This document shows, in pieces, positions 7,081 to 11,123 of a stretch of 11,123 bases of DNA (its first letter is position 1; each line of letters begins with the position of its first letter). The stretch is from positions 1 through 11,123 of the forward strand of contig JAJBTS010000070.1 of assembly GCA_020860885.1 (NCBI GenBank), in the 5' to 3' direction. The position numbers were made by a program, and so were the translations under genes. The notes under the pieces are model-generated. The model searched no databases, was not told where the DNA came from, and saw nothing but the letters and a program-made list of their open reading frames with translations. The DNA comes from Bacteroidales bacterium (GTDB lineage Bacteria > Bacteroidota > Bacteroidia > Bacteroidales > Azobacteroidaceae).

Positions 7081-7996
7081 CCGGATTCTTCATTGGATTA
7101 CTACTTACTCCACAAATGTATAACAGACCTTTGGGTACGGTTTCCGGAGTTTGCTCCCGGGGCCGCCAGACCTGCCGGATTTTCCAGTGAAACATTTTAT
7201 TGAAAATATGTTTCCGATACCTGTCTGTGTGTAATTGACCAGCATTTAAGAGAACTGGTATTTCCCGGGATGATAGAGACGCAACATTTTGCGTCTCTAC
7301 TTCTTCCTCTTCCGGTATATATCCGTTGTTTATCAGCAAGTTACAATACAATTCTTCTATTAAAGAATTATTAATTTTAAAATCATTATTCCGGTCACCC
7401 CCTTTCGGAAGTGTCCGACTTTTAGGAGGCACGTCAGGTAAGGGGGTTGGGGGGATAGTTTCTTTTTCTATTTTTCTTTCTTTTTCTTTTTCCTTTTCTA
7501 TTTCTATTTGTGGATTATCGACGTCATTAACCCGGTTATCGACATCATTAACTACGCTACAGCATACATTTCCTCCCTGAAGTTCCGTTTTATCCTCTCC
7601 TTCATTTTTTACTTCCAACAAATTATACTCTGAGATCAATTCCGGAGATTTCCTTTTTTGGGTAATCAACAGGTATTGTTTCTGTATATCTACAGAAGAA
7701 AGGACAGATTTTGTCTTGTACAATCCCCGATCGAAGAAACCCATCTCTACGGCTTTTTCAATAATCGCTCTAACCTGTTCTTCTTTCACTCCGGTACTAT
7801 CGGAAAGGTCGAATACCAGGTCTTCATCTGCAATTGTATAATATCCTTTTTCTTTATAGAGGATACACAGCAAAGACATTAATACAGCAATGGATTCGGA
7901 ACCGCATTGTTTTATAATTCTCCTGACTTTACGGTTGGTAAAAAAGTCTGTGTCGATAGGGAAGTAGTCGATTCCTTGTTTGTAGGGTCTTGCCAT
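6902..7996 (-). CDS. DUF4373 (Lin1244/Lin1753-type N-terminus) domain protein carrying palindromic inserts
   Basis: 364 codons, start ATG at 7994-7996. The first 110 residues match the DUF4373 N-terminal pattern of Bacteroidetes and Listeria-phage proteins: MARPYKQGIDYFPIDTDFF, then a winged-helix-like segment to GFFDRGLYKTKSVLSS and the QKQYL..TQKRK end. Its function is unknown, and a DNA-binding or replication-linked role is only a guess. Residues 144-180 are low-complexity, with a duplicated VNDVDN and a Glu/Lys-rich stretch (IEIEKEKEKERKIEKE). Two palindromic repeats lie in frame, encoding about residues 181-201 (Pro-rich) and 233-242. The last 59 codons (about 306-364) run antisense through the end of btuF and have no recognisable family character, so the native C-terminus may be lost. 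It is convergent with btuF and separated from aroE by a repeat-bearing spacer. Confidence 0.7.
   Translation of the reverse strand: MARPYKQGIDYFPIDTDFFTNRKVRRIIKQCGSESIAVLMSLLCILYKEKGYYTIADEDLVFDLSDSTGVKEEQVRAIIEKAVEMGFFDRGLYKTKSVLSSVDIQKQYLLITQKRKSPELISEYNLLEVKNEGEDKTELQGGNVCCSVVNDVDNRVNDVDNPQIEIEKEKEKERKIEKETIPPTPLPDVPPKSRTLPKGGDRNNDFKINNSLIEELYCNLLINNGYIPEEEEVETQNVASLSSREIPVLLNAGQLHTDRYRKHIFNKMFHWKIRQVWRPREQTPETVPKGLLYICGVSSNPMKNPAIYFRSSNNIWAESRQEVSLDGIPRSDLLTASRDEEEFPGNNSLSSGYCNRRHSDFYRL
7274..7299. repeat. Palindrome TAGAGACGCAA-loop-TTGCGTCTCTA inside the DUF4373 gene
   Basis: Two perfect 11-base arms (7274-7284 and 7289-7299) around a 4-base loop. It is read in frame as VETQNVASLS within the DUF4373-like protein. 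The GTAGAGACGC...GCGTCTCTAC motif resembles a palindromic repeat dispersed in many Bacteroidetes genomes (recollection, not searched). Only one copy is in this window. Confidence 0.75.
7396..7455. repeat. GC-rich palindromic insert inside the DUF4373 gene
   Basis: Bounded by CACCCCC and GGGGGTTGGGGG, with a perfect internal hairpin TCGGA-AGTG-TCCGA (7405-7418). It shares the 13-base core AGGGGGTTGGGGG with both 117-bp intergenic repeats, so it may belong to a related family. In the gene's frame it encodes the Pro/Lys-rich stretch at about residues 181-200 without a stop. Confidence 0.55.
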
Positions 7997-8031
7997 AGTT
8001 TTGTTTCGATTAAGAGTTTGTAAATTTTCGC

Positions 8032-8089
8032 ACGTCCCATTTTTTCAAATCGTGGTCGCATTTAAAAAAATGAGACGTACCATTTTTTT
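8032..8089 (-). promoter_or_regulatory. Leader of the DUF4373 gene with three copies of ACGTnCCATTTTTT
   Basis: The 14-base word occurs at 8032-8045, inverted at 8065-8078 (one change), and again direct at 8075-8089, overlapping at ACGT. In RNA from the minus strand, 8065-8078 can pair with 8032-8045 as a 14-bp stem (the one mismatch becomes a G-U pair, 19-base loop), or 8064-8072 can pair with 8081-8089 as a 9-bp stem with an 8-base loop. The two folds exclude each other. The site starts 35 bases before the start codon. It could equally be a protein-binding operator. Confidence 0.55.
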
Positions 8090-8113
8090 GGATGCTATAG
8101 ATGAAAAAAGAAT

Positions 8114-8145
8114 GTATCTATAATATACAACAAAGATATAGATAC
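8114..8145 (-). promoter_or_regulatory. Promoter of the DUF4373 gene within a 9-bp dyad
   Basis: The minus strand reads TATCTTTG at 8138-8131, an exact TAnnTTTG -7 element about 135 bases before the start codon. It is enclosed by a perfect inverted repeat, GTATCTATA (8114-8122) and TATAGATAC (8137-8145), which overlaps the edge of the -7 element. That is the geometry of a repressor site. A further TATAGAT half-site is near 8095. No good -33 element was found. Confidence 0.5.
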
Positions 8146-8195
8146 CTATCAGGAAAAGTTCATTTTATTTGTTAAAAGACTTGTTCTGCAGTCCG

Positions 8196-8203
8196 CAAAG
8201 ATA
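8196..8203 (-). promoter_or_regulatory. Second TATCTTTG promoter-like element upstream of the DUF4373 gene
   Basis: The minus strand reads TATCTTTG followed by CGG, again matching TAnnTTTG. It would give a transcript about 65 bases longer at its 5' end than the element at 8131-8138. No clear -33 element. In the spacer 8146-8431 the only other items recognised are repeat copy B and a short hairpin at 8231-8255. Confidence 0.35.
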
Positions 8204-8286
8204 GGGTTATCAAAATATTTTCAGGTTGGTTCGGGATGAATAAAAAGAAACCCGATGAAGCAATAGAATATTTTCTGTTGAGGGTG

Positions 8287-8403
8287 TCCACAAAGAACTT
8301 TCTGCCCCCTAAATCCCCTAAAGGGGACTTCTTAAACAGTTGAATATCAATAGCCCCCTTCAGGGGGTTGGGGGCCAAACGATGAGATTATTTACTTTTT
8401 GGA
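8287..8403. repeat. 117-bp palindromic intergenic repeat, copy B
   Basis: Same element as 5673-5789 and in the same orientation on the plus strand. Terminal inverted repeats are TCCACAAAG (8287-8295) and CTTTTTGGA (8395-8403), with GC-rich stems around CCCCTAAAGGGG and CCCCCTTCAGGGGG. It begins 28 bases after the aroE stop, seen in the direction of aroE transcription, so it may act as a transcript end or stabiliser there. A spurious minus-strand reading frame crosses it. Confidence 0.85.
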
Positions 8404-8431
8404 TTCCTCCTTTATACTACTTTCCGGAATA

Positions 8432-9181
8432 TCAGCTTGCCTGCCAGAAATCCCAACTGGCGAAGGCTTGTAGCAGCAACATTTCCAAACCATTCTTCAC
8501 TGTGGCTCCCCGCTCCCGGCCTTGCTTCATAAACAAAGTCTCGTTGGGATTGTACAGGAGATCGTACAATAAATGCTGGTCGGTAAGGAAATGATAAGGG
8601 ATATCGGGGCAGATATCCACCTGCGGCCACATACCTACCGGCGTACAGTTAACTACTATCGTATGAGATTCGATTACCTCCGGCAACAACTCGGCGTAAG
8701 TCAGCATATCCGGAGAAGATTTCGTACGGGAAACATACGTAGGTTCAATTCCTAACTGCGTAAGACCGTAAAAGATCGCTTTGGCCGAACCACCCGTTCC
8801 AAGTACTAAAGCTTTTTTATGATGGGGAAGAATCAAAGGCTCGATGGAATTTTTAAATCCGATAATATCCGAGTTATACCCAACCAATCGTAACTTGTTG
8901 CTTTTATTCCTTTCAAAAGCAATAACATTCACTGCTCCGATCAGTTTGGCGTTGTCGCTGACCTTATCTAAAAAAGGTATAACCTGCTCTTTATAAGGTA
9001 TAGTAACATTCAACCCTTTGAGGTCAGGATTATTTTTTACAACAGACTTAAAATCCTGGATAGAAGGAATCTCAAAATTAACATACTCAGCATCTATCCC
9101 TTCCGCTTCAAATTTGTCGTTGAAAAAACTTTTGGAAAAGGAATGACCCAAAGGATAGCCAATCAATCCGTACCGATCCAT
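8432..9181 (-). CDS. aroE: Shikimate dehydrogenase (NADP+)
   Basis: 249 residues, a compact but complete AroE. The enzyme reduces 3-dehydroshikimate to shikimate in the cytoplasm, the fourth step of aromatic amino-acid synthesis. Substrate site: GYPLGHSFSKSFF with Ser14 and Ser16, NVTIPYK with catalytic Lys64, GAVN (82-85) and GYNSD with catalytic Asp105. Nucleotide site: LGTGGSAKA glycine-rich loop (127-135) and a VSRTKS segment in place of the usual NRT. C-terminal signature: NCTPVGM and KNGLEMLLLQA. All key residues are present. Its start lies three bases after the purC stop, so the two are translated from one message. Confidence 0.96.
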   Translation of the reverse strand: MDRYGLIGYPLGHSFSKSFFNDKFEAEGIDAEYVNFEIPSIQDFKSVVKNNPDLKGLNVTIPYKEQVIPFLDKVSDNAKLIGAVNVIAFERNKSNKLRLVGYNSDIIGFKNSIEPLILPHHKKALVLGTGGSAKAIFYGLTQLGIEPTYVSRTKSSPDMLTYAELLPEVIESHTIVVNCTPVGMWPQVDICPDIPYHFLTDQHLLYDLLYNPNETLFMKQGRERGATVKNGLEMLLLQAFASWDFWQAS

Positions 9182-9184
9182 ATT

Positions 9185-10129
9185 CTATTGTTTCAAATAA
9201 TTTGTAATATTCTTCTCTATCCGGACAGGGACATCACTGATATCTGCTTTTACAAACTTCTCGCCTGTAATTTTCTCATAGAGTTCGATATACCTCTCGG
9301 ATACACTTTCACAATATTCGGGAGTCATTTCAGGAACCTGCTGACCTTCTTTACCTTGAAAACCATTTTCCATCAGCCATTTGCGGACAAACTCCTTGGA
9401 TAACTGTTTCTGCTCTTCTCCTTTGTCAAATCTTTCCTGATAACCTTCCGCATAAAAATAACGGGAAGAATCCGGAGTATGGATTTCGTCGATCAGATAG
9501 ATCTTTCCATCTTTCTTTCCGAACTCATATTTCGTATCCACAAGAATCAACCCTTTGGAAGCAGCCATCTCCGTACCTCTTTGAAACAATGCCTGGGTAT
9601 ATTTTTCGAGTTGTTCGTAATCTTCCTTACTAACCAACCCCTGAGCTATTATTTCTTCTTTGGAGATATTTTCATCGTGCCCTTCATCGGCTTTCGTGGT
9701 GGGAGTAACGATAGGAGTAGGAAACTTTTCGTTTTCTTTCATTCCTTCCGGCAAAGAAATGCCGCACAGCGTTCTTTCTCCTGCTTTATAAGCTCTCCAG
9801 GCACTTCCGGTAAGATATCCCCGGATAACCATTTCGACTTTGAATGGGTCGCACTTTACACCTACGGTTACCATAGGATCGGGAACAGCTAATTTCCAGT
9901 TCGGTACAATATCGGCGGTTGCATCCAGGAACTTCGCAGCTATCTGGTTAAGCACCTGCCCTTTGTACGGAATTCCCTGGGGAAGGATCACATCAAAAGC
10001 CGAGATACGATCTGTAGCGATCATAACCAAAACATCTTCACCAATGGAATACACATCCCTTACTTTACCATGATATACATGAGTCTGACCGGGGAAATTA
10101 AAATCAGTTCTTACTAAAGTATTTTTCAT
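9185..10129 (-). CDS. purC: Phosphoribosylaminoimidazole-succinocarboxamide (SAICAR) synthase
   Basis: 314 residues. PurC joins aspartate to CAIR using ATP to make SAICAR in de novo purine synthesis. Seen: GKVRDVY (21-27) and [10 protein letters not shown] (37-46) of the ATP-binding N-terminal lobe, [14 protein letters not shown] (98-111), the first family signature LVDTKYEFG (196-204) and the second, [13 protein letters not shown] (212-224). At over 300 residues it is the longer form, similar in size to yeast Ade1, rather than the roughly 240-residue form of E. coli. It starts one base after the phoH stop and ends three bases before aroE, so it is the middle gene of a tight operon. Whether it depends on translational coupling to the broken phoH cannot be seen. 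Confidence 0.97.
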   Translation of the reverse strand: MKNTLVRTDFNFPGQTHVYHGKVRDVYSIGEDVLVMIATDRISAFDVILPQGIPYKGQVLNQIAAKFLDATADIVPNWKLAVPDPMVTVGVKCDPFKVEMVIRGYLTGSAWRAYKAGERTLCGISLPEGMKENEKFPTPIVTPTTKADEGHDENISKEEIIAQGLVSKEDYEQLEKYTQALFQRGTEMAASKGLILVDTKYEFGKKDGKIYLIDEIHTPDSSRYFYAEGYQERFDKGEEQKQLSKEFVRKWLMENGFQGKEGQQVPEMTPEYCESVSERYIELYEKITGEKFVKADISDVPVRIEKNITNYLKQ

Positions 10130-10130
10130 A

Positions 10131-11110
10131 TTATTCTTTGTTTTCTTTATTTAGTTGTATTTCCTTCTTTTGTGCATCGTGTTTTTCATAGGCATCGACA
10201 ATCCGCTGAACCAATTTATGACGGACAATATCTTTTTTACCAAATTCGATCTGTGCGATCCCTTTTACATCTTTCAAGATCCTCATAGCATGGATCAAAC
10301 CCGAACGTTGGGAAGGAGGAAGATCGATCTGCGTAATATCTCCGGTAATAATCATTTTTGCATTCATACCCAGACGAGTCAGAAACATCTTCATCTGTTG
10401 TATGTTGGTATTCTGGGCCTCGTCCAATATGATAATAGCATCGTTTAACGTGCGTCCGCGCATAAATGCCAGAGGAGCGATCTGAATAACCTTGTTCTCC
10501 ACATATTCTTTCAGTTTCGGAACAGGGATCATATCTTCCAGAGCATCGTACAGCGGCTGCAGGTAAGGATCTATTTTGTCTTTCATATCGCCCGGCAGAA
10601 AACCTAATTTCTCCCCGGCCTCTACAGCCGGACGGCTTAGTATGATCTTTTTTACTTCTTTATTTTTCAATGCTTTTACAGCCAAAGCTATAGCCGTATA
10701 AGTCTTTCCGGATCCAGCCGGCCCGACAGCAAACAACATATCGTTGCGGTCGAATTCCTGCACCAGTCTTTGCTGATTTTCCGTACGGGCTAAAATAGGC
10801 TTCCGTTCATCCCGTAAATAATCAGGTTCTCTTGCCTGGCGGGAGAGTTGTTATCGTGTATACCTTTCACAATTTTTCGTATAGCATCTTCCGTCAAAAC
10901 ATTGTATGTCTGGTAATAGTTCTCCAACTCCTGGACTTTCTCTTCAAAAGCGACCAGTTCCTGCTCGTCTCCGATTACTTTCATTACGTTTCCACGAGCC
11001 ACGATTCTCAGTTTAGGATATAAGGATTTGATTAATTGGATATTTGAATTATTAGCTCCATAAAAGCTTACATGGGCTATCACCTCCAAAATAATGATTC
11101 TTTCTATCAT
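10131..11110 (-). pseudogene. phoH: PhoH-family P-loop ATPase, interrupted by a frameshift
   Basis: Two adjacent minus-strand frames together give one complete PhoH/YbeZ-type protein of about 326 residues. The first (start ATG 11108-11110, stop TAG 10790-10792, 106 codons) holds the N-terminal part up to LIIYGMNG, then two wrong residues. The second resumes the family sequence as KPILARTENQQRLVQEFD and runs to 10131. It contains Walker A GPAGSGKT, SRPAVEAGEKLGFLPGD, Walker B IILDEAQN and the ITGDITQIDLP sensor region, all intact. PhoH proteins are cytoplasmic ATPases often linked to RNA metabolism; their exact role is unsettled. Restoring one base in the T run at 10801-10802 rejoins the frames. 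The gene leads the phoH-purC-aroE operon. Either the strain carries a frameshift or the assembly has a one-base error; the downstream half shows no other damage. Confidence 0.85.
10798..10805 (-). other. phoH: Frameshift site in phoH (one base missing)
   Basis: The minus strand reads CGGAAGCC here. GGAAAGCC would continue the frame as G-K-P-I-L-A-R-T, the expected PhoH sequence. As it stands the upstream frame reads S-L-F and stops at 10790-10792. The event is a single deletion in a short A/T run. No slippery heptamer of the X XXY YYZ type is present, so programmed frameshifting is not supported. Confidence 0.8.
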
Positions 11111-11123
11111 TCAGTTTTTATCG

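Noticed and set aside
8231..8255. Hairpin TCGGG...CCCGA as terminator for aroE
   Set aside because: The stem is only 5 bp with a 15-base loop and no T run follows on either strand.
8172..8378. 68-codon minus-strand frame between aroE and the DUF4373 gene
   Set aside because: About half of it is the 117-bp palindromic repeat in translation; no start context or homology.
9479..9892. 137-codon plus-strand frame opposite purC
   Set aside because: Antisense shadow of a clearly functional purC with no domain or promoter.
10790..10810. Programmed ribosomal frameshift producing full-length PhoH
   Set aside because: No slippery heptamer and no clear stimulatory structure at the junction; PhoH genes of this kind are normally a single frame.

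Overview
The window reads as chromosomal DNA of a member of the Bacteroidales. The evidence is -7 promoter elements of the Bacteroidetes type (TAnnTTTG), lipoproteins with short SC lipoboxes (one with a Cys-Ser-Asp surface-export tag), a TonB receptor paired with a BtuG-like lipoprotein, a DUF4373-type gene, and AT-rich spacers almost without Shine-Dalgarno sequences. Genus cannot be read from the sequence alone.

Layout: (1) 35-2217, minus strand: a galactose-mutarotase-like lipoprotein, and upstream of it a CorA-family Mg2+/Co2+ channel. (2) 2218-2548: a divergent intergenic region with a promoter element for each side. On the receptor side it also carries a 7-copy tandem heptamer and a cluster of partly complementary repeats. 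(3) 2549-7080, plus strand: TonB-dependent receptor, surface beta-propeller lipoprotein and periplasmic binding lipoprotein, best explained as a BtuB-BtuG-BtuF-like corrinoid uptake set. No cobalamin riboswitch is visible and no BtuC/BtuD lies in the window. The spacer before btuF holds a 117-bp palindromic repeat. (4) 6902-7996, minus strand: a DUF4373/Lin1244-like gene converging on btuF. It carries two different palindromic repeats inside its reading frame and a structured promoter/leader. (5) 8146-8431: spacer with the second 117-bp repeat. (6) 8432-11110, minus strand: a tight operon phoH-purC-aroE (gaps of 1 and 3 bases), in which phoH is broken by an apparent one-base deletion.

Functionally, BtuB-, BtuG- and BtuF-like proteins would act in sequence: capture at the cell surface, TonB-driven passage through the outer membrane, and delivery to an inner-membrane ABC transporter encoded elsewhere. 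PurC and AroE are housekeeping enzymes of purine and aromatic biosynthesis. The points most worth checking are the mutarotase homologue that has lost three catalytic side chains, the phoH frameshift, the repeat-rich btuB leader, and the DUF4373 gene with palindromes in its coding sequence and two competing hairpins in its leader. I found no clearly new multi-gene system.
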